Shown: one piece after another, positions 1-7,100 of the stretch
Layout of the letters: each line of letters begins with the position of its first letter
Position numbering within the stretch: the first letter of the stretch is position 1
Program-made: the position numbers and the translations under genes
Source: an uncultured cyanobacterium
GTDB lineage: Bacteria; Cyanobacteriota; Cyanobacteriia; PCC-6307; Cyanobiaceae
Assembly (NCBI GenBank): GCA_903858015.1
Contig: CAIOGZ010000020.1
Coordinates: forward strand, 1-57,207
Length of the DNA: 57,207 bases
Direction of reading: 5' to 3'
The notes under the pieces: model-generated
What the model saw: only the letters and a program-made list of their open reading frames with translations
What the model was told of the DNA's origin: nothing
The model's database searches: none

Positions 1-2
1 CG

Positions 3-443
3 GCCACCACGCTCAACCCCACCACGGGCGCGGTGACCAACGCGGGCACGCAGCCGCTTGCCACCTACATCGCGTCGCCGAATGTCCCGAACTCGGCGCC
101 GAACTGGTGCCCGCCGCAGTTCAGCGCGGCGCAGTGCGCCAGGGTCCCCACGAACTCGCCGCTCAACTACACCGGAAATGTGAGCAGTGTGGGCCAGGCG
201 CTGACGCGCTCGCCGTGGGGCACCCTTGACCAGGGCGGCAACGTGGTGGAAATCACCGACACCATCGCCCCGCCGCCGGCCGCCGGCAACAACAAGATCG
301 TGTGGCGCCGCTGGCATGGTGGCGTGGTCACCGCCACCGCGTACCAGATGTGGATCTCGGCGGTCGGTGTGACGCCGCAGACCATCCCCGGTTACGGCAT
401 CAACCCGTTCCGCGGGTTCCGCGTCGGGGTCCTCGGGCGCTGA
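3..443 (+). CDS. C-terminal part of a sulfatase-modifying-factor (FGE-sulfatase) family protein, cut by window edge
   Basis: The frame is open from the first bases of the window, so the gene starts upstream; about 146 codons are visible before a TGA at 441-443. The motifs GTLDQGGNVVEITD, WRRWHGG and FRGFRVG are the degenerate counterparts of the family signature (GNVWEW, LRGGSW, GFRV). This is the layout of exported SUMF1-like proteins of planctomycetes and cyanobacteria. The two active-site cysteines of true formylglycine-generating enzyme are not visible, so an enzymatic role is not supported. It is distinct in sequence from the two FGE-domain proteins at 3-7 kb. A sorting signal could have been expected at the C-terminus but none is evident. 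Family assignment is fairly likely; function is unknown. Confidence 0.6.
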   Translation, partial: ATTLNPTTGAVTNAGTQPLATYIASPNVPNSAPNWCPPQFSAAQCARVPTNSPLNYTGNVSSVGQALTRSPWGTLDQGGNVVEITDTIAPPPAAGNNKIVWRRWHGGVVTATAYQMWISAVGVTPQTIPGYGINPFRGFRVGVLGR

Positions 444-920
444 TGTCCTCGGCTGCCCCACGGGTATCTGACGGGGGTCGGGTTCGAGTATCACCGGCCC
501 ATCCGGGTCACCACTCGCTGGTGTCACCTATTGATTGGAAACTCAGGTGTAATAGGGCCTGCAATGGTGGGAACCAACTGCATCACCGCACGCAGGTGAC
601 ATGGATGGACTGAAAGCGATGAATGCCATAATTCTTGTCGGCCGCCACAGTTCTAGGGCTGCCGTGAATTAATGAAACCCGACCATTTTCCTGTCGTGAC
701 ACAAGTGCAAATTTCTGTCAACAACATTATCCCTTCATGTTATTGGAAGTGATAATCTCTTTGCGGTTATACGCTGGCTTATGCTCTTCCCTGGCCAGTG
801 CCCACCAAGTCAGTGAACCTTCAAAATCGGAGCCGAAATCGGCTGCCGCTTGGCCAGTGGTGCTCGCCGCGCCGCAGCAGCTCGAATGGCTTGCTCTTGT
901 AAGACGTTCGCAGTGGTGCC
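444..920. other. Intergenic stretch with no supported gene
   Basis: Open frames here are short, lack family motifs and differ in base composition from neighbouring genes. The stretch 600-800 is relatively AT-rich, which suggests decayed or imported DNA. I see no tRNA, repeat or clear promoter. Confidence 0.5.
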
Positions 921-995
921 ATGGATGCCCTGCTGACGCTCTCCTCCAAGGCCCAGCTGGTGATTCCCGCCCGGATGCGCCAGCTGCTGGGGTAG
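921..995 (+). pseudogene. AbrB/MazE-type antitoxin N-terminal stub
   Basis: An ATG opens a 24-codon frame with the start of a SpoVT-AbrB swapped-hairpin domain: LTLSSKAQLVIPARMRQLLG matches the family pattern (sskGQitiPaeiRk.Lg). It then meets TAG at 993-995. Functional members run 70-90 residues, so this is a truncated antitoxin. No partner toxin follows. The identification rests on about 20 residues and is therefore moderate. Confidence 0.5.
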
Positions 996-1310
996 CGAGT
1001 GATGGACTATTGAAGAACGAATTCATCGATGCCGAGGGTGCCGGTATCCCCTTTTTTCCATCACAACTTTACCTTCTGGGCTGGTCCAAAGCCATGCCAA
1101 CTGACTTAGTAGAATCCAGGGAAATCCCCATATAAAGCGTTGGATGCCCAAGGAATATGCATATTCTTCTTCCCAATCCGCCCCCATGGGGTGATGGTAT
1201 TGAGTAGTATTTTTTAGGCTGGAAAACATCGTCAGCGATAAATTTCCTCTATACAATCTATCCTAATGCGTGACGATTTATTTATCAAGTCTCTCGTTCG
1301 ATGCTGCACT
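996..1310. other. Intergenic, no supported gene
   Basis: AT-richer than the flanks, with several stop codons in all frames. It lies between the AbrB stub and the IS1182-like fragment. No recognisable motif. Confidence 0.45.
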
Positions 1311-1413
1311 AGGAGCCTGTCGCACGTAGCCCCGGCCTCCCGCTTCTCCCAAGCAGCCCTCAAATCTGCCCAGATCCCAGTGACAGCAATGGATCTGGGC
1401 GTGAGAATGGGTC

Positions 1414-1842
1414 ATGAGCAAGCCTAAAACCTTCCGTCCCTGGAACCCGGAGCAGACCCTGCTGCTTCCGCCTTCGCCGGTGGAGTGGCTGTCGGCAAAC
1501 CATCTGGTGTTTTTCCTGCTCGACCTGGCCGCAGAGCCGGAACTCTCGGCGATTGATGCGGTCTACGCGGCGAGGGATCGGCGCGGGGTCAAGGCCTATG
1601 AGCCGCGGACGATGGTGATGCTGCTTTTGTACGCCTACTGCGTCGGCATCCCCTCCTCCCGCCGGATCGAGCTGGCCTGCTGGGAAGATGCCGCCTTCCA
1701 CGTGCTCATCGGCAATCAACAGCCCGACCACAGCCGGATCAGTGATTTCCGCCTCGTTCATCTCGATGCATTGGCAGGCCTGTGTGTGCAGGTGCTGCGG
1801 CTGTGCCAGAAGGCAGGCCTGGTGAGCCTGGTGGGCGTGTAG
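1414..1842 (+). pseudogene. IS1182-family transposase, N-terminal fragment
   Basis: The 142-residue product begins MSKPKTFRPWNPEQTLLLPP and carries the DUF772-type N-terminal domain typical of IS1182 (IS5-like DDE) transposases, including the segment YEPRTMVMLLLYAYCVGIPSSR. Family members are roughly 450-500 residues with a DDE catalytic core; here the frame stops after GLVSL, where the catalytic half should begin, so it is inactive. A possible left end of the element is the sequence GGAGCCTGTCGCAC near 1313, but the right end is missing. The break abuts the drmC-like remnant on the other strand, which suggests the fragment arrived in, or recombined into, an older defence locus. Confidence 0.75.
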
Positions 1843-1904
1843 TTCAGACGCCGCAGATCAGTAGCAACGGCCCGCAATGTCTGAGCTGGCAGCGTGAGGC
1901 TCAT
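1843..1904 (-). pseudogene. Possible drmC (phospholipase D-like DISARM protein) N-terminal stub
   Basis: On the minus strand an ATG at 1904 overlaps the original TGA of the drmB-like remnant as ATGA and opens MSLTLPAQTLRAVATDLRRL, which continues for a few residues until the IS1182 fragment. In DISARM loci drmC directly follows drmB, and this stub is in the right place with the tight spacing expected of an operon. The amino-acid evidence alone is weak because only about 20-25 residues remain. Treat the name as an inference from position. Confidence 0.3.
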
Positions 1905-2385
1905 GCGTTGATGAACTCCCAGAAGGAGGGATCACCGAATTCAGGATTGGCCGAAACGGTGGGGCTGACCAGGGCTAGATCAAGGAACTAATTGCGGATC
2001 TCGTACTAGATCTCGGCGATCAATTCACAGCCATGGCAGGCGGCGCCATGGGTGGGCCGGATTTCGAAAGGGTGGATCGGGTCGTGTTCTGAGCAGAAAG
2101 GATCATTGATGCAGAGCTGGCCGCGCTCAAATGCTTTCTCCAGGTAGGCAACGATCCGCTTGCCGGCACCCACCAGGCCGCCAAGCGTTCCCTCCGATCC
2201 GGAGCTGTTGGTGAACAGCAGAATGCCACAACTGATCTCGCTGTAGGCGTAGATGCGCTCGCGAATCGAGCTGGATCCATAGGCGCATTCCCAAGCCATC
2301 TCGGTGATCAGCAGGTGGCTTAGGCTGTGGAGCAGGAGTTGGGGTCGGCGACGATTAGGTAGGCGGGTCCGCCTATGTAGTTGAC
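1901..2385 (-). pseudogene. drmB-like (DUF1998) C-terminal remnant with in-frame stops
   Basis: Read on the minus strand, this is the C-terminal DUF1998 domain. It shows LLLHSLSHLLITEMAWECAY, then GILLFTNSSGSEGTLGGLV, then CINDPFCSEHDP and HGAACHGCELIAE, which are the Cys-rich signatures of DrmB-type proteins. Two TAG codons (2006-2008 and 1988-1990) interrupt an otherwise collinear frame that runs on through NPEFGDPSFWEFINA to the ancestral TGA at 1901-1903. A further frameshift near 2345 separates the upstream piece YIGGPAYLIVAD. DrmB belongs to the DISARM anti-phage system and to related helicase loci. Only the last ~160 of >600 residues remain, fused to the vapC fragment upstream. Clearly dead. 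Confidence 0.7.
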
Positions 2386-2511
2386 ACCAGGCAGGCTGAT
2401 CAACAAGGCCTTTGCTGCGCCGGCGGAGAGAAAGGCCGGGACTCTTGGGGTTCCGGGCTCCCGGATCAGCAGGGGCACCAGCAGCGAGGTGTCCAAGTAG
2501 CAGGCCATCAA
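2386..2511 (-). pseudogene. VapC-like PIN-domain toxin, N-terminal fragment
   Basis: Starts MMACYLDTSLLVPLLIREPG; the Asp in YLDTS is the first acidic residue of PIN-domain RNases. About 42 residues of toxin remain before the frame enters the drmB-like remnant (YIGGPAYLIVAD). Functional VapC proteins have about 130 residues and three further acidic residues, so this one is inactive. Its start overlaps the stop of the upstream antitoxin by four bases, the normal arrangement for such pairs. Confidence 0.6.
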
Positions 2512-2705
2512 TAGCGGGCAGCGCGGCGCAGCTCAGCCATGAAGCTGCCGGCATCCGGCCCTTCATGCATCGGTTGGGTGTTGGTGAACTGGAACAGCTC
2601 CTGCAGATCGAATCCGTCGCTAAGGCGAGCTGGTTCGGCCACGATCCTGGCGATGGCCACCCCTCGTCGTGTGATGACCACCTCAGCCACGCTGATTCGA
2701 TGCAC
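2508..2705 (-). pseudogene. Phd/YefM-type antitoxin with internal deletion
   Basis: The 65-residue product starts MHRISVAE and jumps straight to VVITRRGVAIARIVAEP. In intact Phd/YefM antitoxins about 20 residues forming the DNA-binding fold lie between these two segments, so the N-terminal domain carries an in-frame deletion. The C-terminal toxin-binding tail appears present. It overlaps the vapC fragment start (ATGA-type). With both partners damaged, the pair is a dead toxin-antitoxin locus. Confidence 0.5.
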
Positions 2706-2989
2706 CAGGGGGACATGAAGAGTTGGTCAGATGACCACGATAAGCACCGCCCGGCCTTTCTGACTCCCCGAAGGCGTGCAGAACAACACCCGCTGCTGCC
2801 TGCTGGAGCTAATCCGCACAATTCCGCCATGCAGCACTACCCCGGCATCAGGCGGATGGGGCAGTTCAGGGTTTCTGGCAGGGCCCCATCGGATGGTGGC
2901 GGCCCTCGCATCAGTAGGCCTTACCTGCTGCCCTAACCTCACCACCAGAATCCCGCCGCACCGTAACGGCCCGCGCCTGGCGGCATGCG

Positions 2990-4513
2990 ATGACCCCTCC
3001 CCCAGAACGCGATCAGCTGTTCATCAGCTACAGCCATGTCGATCGGCAGTGGGTGGAGCGGCTGCAGACGATGATTCGGCCGCTGGTGCGCAGCCATGGC
3101 CTGCGTCTCTGGGACGACTCCCAGATCCAACCCGGGGACAAGTGGAGGCAAGAGATCGAAACGGCGCTGGCTGCCGCGAAGGTGGCGCTGCTGCTGGTGA
3201 GCTCGGATTTTCTGGCTTCTGAGTTTGTGACCAACTCGGAATTGCCGCAGCTGCTGACGGTGGCAGAGGAGGAAGGACTGCGCATCCTGTGGGTGCCCCT
3301 GCGGCCCAGCCTTGTCAGGCGCACGCCGATCGGTGCGTATCAGGCTCTGGGGGATCCGGGCCGGCCTCTGGCGCGCATGGACCCTGTGGAACAGGAGGAG
3401 GCGCTGGTGGAGATCGCCCTGGCTATCGAGAAGGCGCTCGCAGCCCGCCACGATTCGCCACCAGGAGCAGGGGCGAAAACACAGGGCGACAGTGCCGGAA
3501 GACCTCGGCAGGCTGCTGCCCCCAGGAGCGGTTCATCGGTTCTTGCCGGCGCTGAGCGGCAGGCCGTTGCAACGGACCGCTCAGGAGCGGCCCAGCCCGA
3601 GATGGCCCAGCCCGAGACAGCGGAGCTAGCTCCTGAGACCATTCCCCTGCAGCGCTTCCCCACCAGCACCTGCCTGTTGCGCGAGGAGGGTGGCCGCTGG
3701 AGCATGGAGCGGCGCCCGCTGCAGGTGGAGGGCTACCGGGAGGTGTTGGGCGGGGGGTTGGCTCTCACCATGGTGAAGATTCCGGCGGGCAGCTTTCGGA
3801 TGGGCTCTCCTGGGGACGAGCCAGACCGATCAGACGATGAAGGCCCCCAGCACGAAGTGACCCTGGGATCTTTCTTCTTGGCGCAAACACCGATCACCCA
3901 GGCCCAGTGGCGGGCGGTGGCGGGTTGGCAGAAGCTGGGGCGCGACCTGGAGCCCGATCCATCGAGGTTCAAGGGCGCGAACCGCCCGGTGGAGCAGGTG
4001 AGCTGGTTTGATGCGCTGGAGTTCTGCCGCCGCCTGAACCAGCGCACGGGTCAGAGTTACGGCCTGCCGAGCGAAGCCCAGTGGGAATATGCCTGCCGTG
4101 CCGGCAGCACCACACCGTTCCATTTCGGGGCCACGCTGACGCCGGAGCTGGCCAACTACGATGGCAATCACGTTTATGGAAACGGCCCCAAGGGCACTTA
4201 TCGCGAGCAGACCATCGACGTGGCCAGCTTCCCGGCCAATGGCTGGGGCCTGCACGACATGCACGGCAATGTGTGGGAGTGGTGCGAAGACCACTGGCAT
4301 GACAGTTACAACTTCGCCCCTGGCGATGACCAACCCTGGTTGATTCCTGCTGCCGCTGATGATGAACGAAGGCTGCTGCGCGGCGGCTCCTGGGTCGGCA
4401 ACCCCAGGTTCTGCCGCTCGGCCTGCCGCGACCACGTTCAGCCCGGCCTTGCCAGCCTCAACGTCGGTTTCCGTGTGGTCTGCCTCCCCCAGGACCCTTC
4501 CCTTAACCCTTAA
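2990..4513 (+). CDS. TIR domain - FGE-sulfatase/C-type-lectin-like fusion, DGR target
   Basis: 507 residues. Residues ~7-150 form a TIR domain: DQLFISYSHVDRQWVERL, then LRLWDDSQIQPGDKW, then LLLVSSDFLASEF followed by TNSELPQLL, whose Glu fits the catalytic position of TIR NADases. A low-complexity linker leads to an FGE-sulfatase domain (~250-500) with MVKIPAGSFRMGSPGDE, PITQAQWRAVAGW, PVEQVSWFDALEFCRRLN, LPSEAQWEYACRAGS, GLHDMHGNVWEWCEDHW and LLRGGSW. The first active-site Cys of true FGE is absent, so a ligand-binding rather than enzymatic role is more likely. Residues 469-491 are the variable region described separately. TIR proteins commonly consume NAD+ on activation; that role here is inferred. 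No signal peptide is seen, so it should be cytoplasmic. ATG at 2990 is the first start compatible with the TIR fold, though its ribosome-binding site is weak. Confidence 0.9.
   Translation: MTPPPERDQLFISYSHVDRQWVERLQTMIRPLVRSHGLRLWDDSQIQPGDKWRQEIETALAAAKVALLLVSSDFLASEFVTNSELPQLLTVAEEEGLRILWVPLRPSLVRRTPIGAYQALGDPGRPLARMDPVEQEEALVEIALAIEKALAARHDSPPGAGAKTQGDSAGRPRQAAAPRSGSSVLAGAERQAVATDRSGAAQPEMAQPETAELAPETIPLQRFPTSTCLLREEGGRWSMERRPLQVEGYREVLGGGLALTMVKIPAGSFRMGSPGDEPDRSDDEGPQHEVTLGSFFLAQTPITQAQWRAVAGWQKLGRDLEPDPSRFKGANRPVEQVSWFDALEFCRRLNQRTGQSYGLPSEAQWEYACRAGSTTPFHFGATLTPELANYDGNHVYGNGPKGTYREQTIDVASFPANGWGLHDMHGNVWEWCEDHWHDSYNFAPGDDQPWLIPAAADDERRLLRGGSWVGNPRFCRSACRDHVQPGLASLNVGFRVVCLPQDPSLNP
4370..4492 (+). 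other. DGR variable region VR1 (3' end of TIR-FGE gene)
   Basis: The end of the FGE domain, from LLRGGSW to GFRVVCLPQ. Aligned without gaps to the equivalent end of the RES-FGE gene, the 69-nt core 4394-4462 differs at 20 positions in 14 of 23 codons. All 20 changes are at first or second codon positions; none of the 23 third positions differ. In 17 of 20 one copy has A, and the other three are also explained if the template had A. Flanks on both sides are identical for 20 bases or more. Upstream of the VR the same two genes differ mainly at third positions (for instance around HGNVWEW), so the pattern is specific to this segment. Confidence 0.85.
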
Positions 4514-4734
4514 ACCCTTAATCCCTCAACACTCGGCTGTTTTTTAACTCTGGCTGTTGGCTGTTGCGAGTCGCGCCGTAGGCGCCGGCGATTTTTAGAT
4601 CTCTCTCCGAGTCTCCACTAGCAAGATCCCAGCCAAACGTTCCTGCTGCGAAGCCCGACTTGATCTGATCCGCCGGCAGGGGCCCATCTCCCCCAAACCC
4701 ATTAGCCTGAGATCACTCGCTTCGCAGGGCTCCC

Positions 4735-5051
4735 ATGCTCACCCTGCCTCGCTCGCTCAGCCTCACCCTGCCTCGCTCGCTCAGCCTCACCCCAGATCAG
4801 TTCGCGCAGGTGTGTGCCGCCAAATTGGTATTCCAGCTGCAGTCCTGGGCCCGAACCGTCGACGGCTGGAGCGTTGGCGCGCCCTGAGCGAGGCTGAAAG
4901 GGAAGGCTTCCCGCCCCTCTGCCCGGATCTGGTGGTGGAGCTGGCCAGCCCGTCGGTTCAGCTGGAGCCGTTGCGGCACAAGATGGCGTCGTACATCAGC
5001 AATGGAGCGCGGCTGGGCTTGCATTTGGTTGCCATCACCACACCATTGTGA
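4735..5051 (+). pseudogene. Uma2-family (DUF820) endonuclease remnant, copy 1
   Basis: Starts MLTLPRSLSLT like the related gene at 7101, but the first 24 bases are tandemly duplicated. The frame then runs into an internal deletion that removes the segment corresponding to the first catalytic acidic residues. In a second frame the distal half remains: RWRALSEAEREGFPPLCPD followed by LVVELASPS and LRHKMASYISNGARLG. Uma2 proteins are PD-(D/E)XK-fold nucleases of ~190 residues that are very abundant in cyanobacteria. This one is broken. It sits between the TIR-FGE gene and the antitoxin gene, mirroring the position of copy 2 after the RES-FGE gene, so gene plus 3' flank seem to have been duplicated together. 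Confidence 0.75.
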
Positions 5052-5078
5052 AATCGATTCCAGTGCCATAGTGGAGAG

Positions 5079-5423
5079 ATGGCCCGCTCAGCTGAATCCA
5101 CCACCGAGGCGAATGCCAGTGTCAGTGGCACTGCCATTACCACTGCCAGTTCCACCGTCGCGGCGGCAGGCGATCTGGATTCAGTGAGAGAGGGCGCAGC
5201 CGTGCCGGCCGTGGAAAGCAGACTGATCAAGCAGGTGGAGCTGCTGCTGCGTGAGTCGGGCAATACCGAACCGTTCGATGCCGCTGCCTGGATGGAGCGC
5301 TGGTTGCACCGCCCCAACCATGCCCTCGGCGGCGCCGCCCCCGAGCTCTACCTGCAGACCCCACAAGGCGAGGCCTTGCTTTCCAACTTGATCGGCGCGA
5401 TGGCGGCGGGCTCCTACATGTGA
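5079..5423 (+). CDS. MbcA/ParS/Xre-type antitoxin (toxin-binding domain, DUF2384)
   Basis: 114 residues. The N-terminal ~50 residues are low-complexity (Ala/Ser/Thr). The C-terminal half has the antitoxin toxin-binding signature: FDAAAWMERWLHRPNHALGG, then APELYLQTPQGEALLSNLIG, ending AAGSYM. In RES-Xre systems this domain caps the RES active site. A typical Xre helix-turn-helix is not evident, so this is the short MbcA/ParS-like form or a truncated Xre. A purine-rich GGAGAG directly precedes the ATG. The next gene begins 10 bases after the stop and encodes the RES protein, the normal antitoxin-toxin order, so the two are almost certainly co-transcribed. Confidence 0.8.
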   Translation: MARSAESTTEANASVSGTAITTASSTVAAAGDLDSVREGAAVPAVESRLIKQVELLLRESGNTEPFDAAAWMERWLHRPNHALGGAAPELYLQTPQGEALLSNLIGAMAAGSYM

Positions 5424-5433
5424 TGCGGCGGCG

Positions 5434-6837
5434 GTGAGCGGGGAGATCAGCATCTGGCGCATCGCCAGTCAGGGCCTCACCTGGAAGGCGAACGACCTCA
5501 GCGGCAACGGCTCCGCCCGCTATCCGGGGCGCTGGAACTCCCTCAATCGCCCCATCGTTTACAGCTCCAGCTCGATCGCCCTGGCCTGCCTGGAAACGGT
5601 GGTGCATCTGGCCGGCGATGATCCGCTGCCATTTCCGCGCCAGCTGGTGCGGATCACCATTCCCAGCCACCACTGGCAGCAGCGCAGGATGTTTGCCAAC
5701 GAGGAGTTCAGCGGCTGGGGCAGCGCCCCCACCCCTGAGCACGCCGAGGATTGGCTTGCGGCCACCCGGGCCTGGGGCGATGCCTGGCTGTTGGGCCTCG
5801 AATCGCTGCTCGCCGAGGTGCCTTCGGTGATCGTGCCGGAGGAAACCAACCTGCTGCTCAATCCCCTCCACCCAGCCCACGGGGAGCTGAAGGCCGAGAT
5901 TGTGCGCCCCTGGGTCTACGACGCCCGTCTGCTTCCCAACGCCCTGGCCGCGACTGCCCGAACCGCGACCGCCCGAGCCGGCACCCCCCAAGCGGGCCCG
6001 CCCTGGCAAGAGCCCCTTGGCGCTGAGCTGGCCCTGGAGATGGTGCCGATCCCGGCTGGGGACTTTCTCATGGGCTCCCCTGAAGACGAACCAGGGCGGA
6101 TGGGCAATGAAGGCCCGCAGCATCGGGTGCGCCTGACGCCCTTCTCCCTGGCCCGCACGCCAATCACCCAGGCCCAGTGGCGACAAGTGGCGAGCTGGCA
6201 GCCGGCGCCAGGCGACCCTCCCTGGGAACGTCAATTGAATCCAGACCCTTCCTTCTTCAAGGGCGATTTGCCCGTGGTGAATCGGCGTCCCGAGCACGAT
6301 CGGCGGCCCGTGGAGCGGGTGAGCTGGTTTGATGCCCAGGAGTTTTGCCGCCGCCTGAGCCGGCGCACGGGCCGCACATACACCTTGCCCAGTGAAAGCC
6401 AGTGGGAATATGCCTGCCGAGCGGGTACAACCACGCCCTATGCCTTTGGAACCACCCTCAGCCAGTGGCAGGCGAATGTTGCCGGTTCAGGCACCACGGA
6501 AGTGGGTAGTTTTCCCGCCAACGCCTGGGGTCTGCACGATATGCATGGCAATGTGTGGGAATGGTGCCTCGATCACTGGCATCACGGTTATGAAGGAGCG
6601 CCAGCGGATGGCAGTGCCTGGTTGAGCACTGCGGAGCAGCAGAATCAATCGTCCACCAAGCCAGTGAAGGGGCTCATCGATGATTTAGAATCAAGGCTGC
6701 TGCGCGGCGGCTCCTGGGACAGCATCCCCGGGTACTGCCGCTCGGCCTACCGCTTCCGCAATCGGCCCGGCAATGCCTACGGCTTCGTCGGTTTCCGTGT
6801 GGTCTGCCTCCCCCAGGGCCCTTCCCTCAACCCTTAA
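5434..6837 (+). CDS. RES domain toxin - FGE-sulfatase/C-type-lectin-like fusion, DGR target
   Basis: 467 residues from a GTG start 10 bases after the antitoxin stop; the TGATG overlap is out of frame. Residues 5-165 are a RES domain: WRIAS, GSARYPGRWNSLNRPIVYSS, ALACLETVVHL, EVPSVIVPEETNLLLNPLHP, YDARLL. The conserved Arg, Tyr, Glu and Ser of NAD+-degrading RES toxins (MbcT/ParT type) have counterparts. A short Ala/Arg linker leads to an FGE-sulfatase domain (~190-460): MVPIPAGDFLMGSPEDEPG, PITQAQWRQVASWQP, PVERVSWFDAQEFCRRLS, LPSESQWEYACRAGT, GLHDMHGNVWEWCLDHW, LLRGGSW. Residues 429-451 are the variable region. RES toxins are normally ~150-200 residues, so the lectin-like C-terminus is an added module, probably a sensor. 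Its FGE domain is the close paralogue of that at 3.7-4.5 kb. Confidence 0.88.
   Translation: MSGEISIWRIASQGLTWKANDLSGNGSARYPGRWNSLNRPIVYSSSSIALACLETVVHLAGDDPLPFPRQLVRITIPSHHWQQRRMFANEEFSGWGSAPTPEHAEDWLAATRAWGDAWLLGLESLLAEVPSVIVPEETNLLLNPLHPAHGELKAEIVRPWVYDARLLPNALAATARTATARAGTPQAGPPWQEPLGAELALEMVPIPAGDFLMGSPEDEPGRMGNEGPQHRVRLTPFSLARTPITQAQWRQVASWQPAPGDPPWERQLNPDPSFFKGDLPVVNRRPEHDRRPVERVSWFDAQEFCRRLSRRTGRTYTLPSESQWEYACRAGTTTPYAFGTTLSQWQANVAGSGTTEVGSFPANAWGLHDMHGNVWEWCLDHWHHGYEGAPADGSAWLSTAEQQNQSSTKPVKGLIDDLESRLLRGGSWDSIPGYCRSAYRFRNRPGNAYGFVGFRVVCLPQGPSLNP
6694..6816 (+). other. DGR variable region VR2 (3' end of RES-FGE gene)
   Basis: Counterpart of VR1, core 6718-6786. It starts after GGSW and ends before GFRVVCLPQ. 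Variable codons end in the same third base as in VR1 (C in ten, G in two, T in two), as expected if the template carried mostly AAC and AAT codons. The unchanged CGTGTGGTCTGCCTCCCCCA stretch at the 3' side is GC-rich and sits where an initiation-of-mutagenic-homing site would be expected. No template repeat with multiple AAC codons and this context occurs elsewhere in the window. Confidence 0.85.
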
Positions 6838-7100
6838 TCCATCAATCCCTCAACACTCGGCTGTTTCTTAACCCTGGCTGTTGGTTTGCGGCTGTTGTGC
6901 TTTGGCTGTCGTGCTTTGTCTGTTCCGGGATGGGGCCTTAGGCGCCGGCGATCGTTCTGCCTCTCCGCCTGCATCTCCCCTCCACCAGCCAGTCCACAAC
7001 CGAACTCCCCTGCTTCGAGGCCCGTCTCGATCTGATCCGCCGCCAATGCCCCATCTTCCTGAATCCCTTTACTTGAACTCACCCATCCCGCAGGGCCCCC

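Noticed and set aside
3-443. First gene fragment as a third DGR target
   Set aside because: Its C-terminus lacks the RGGSW...CRSA...GFRVVC pattern and no A-site variation can be inferred from one divergent copy.
5227-6297. 356-codon minus-strand frame under the RES-FGE gene
   Set aside because: Antisense shadow; RES and FGE motifs are all in the plus-strand frame.
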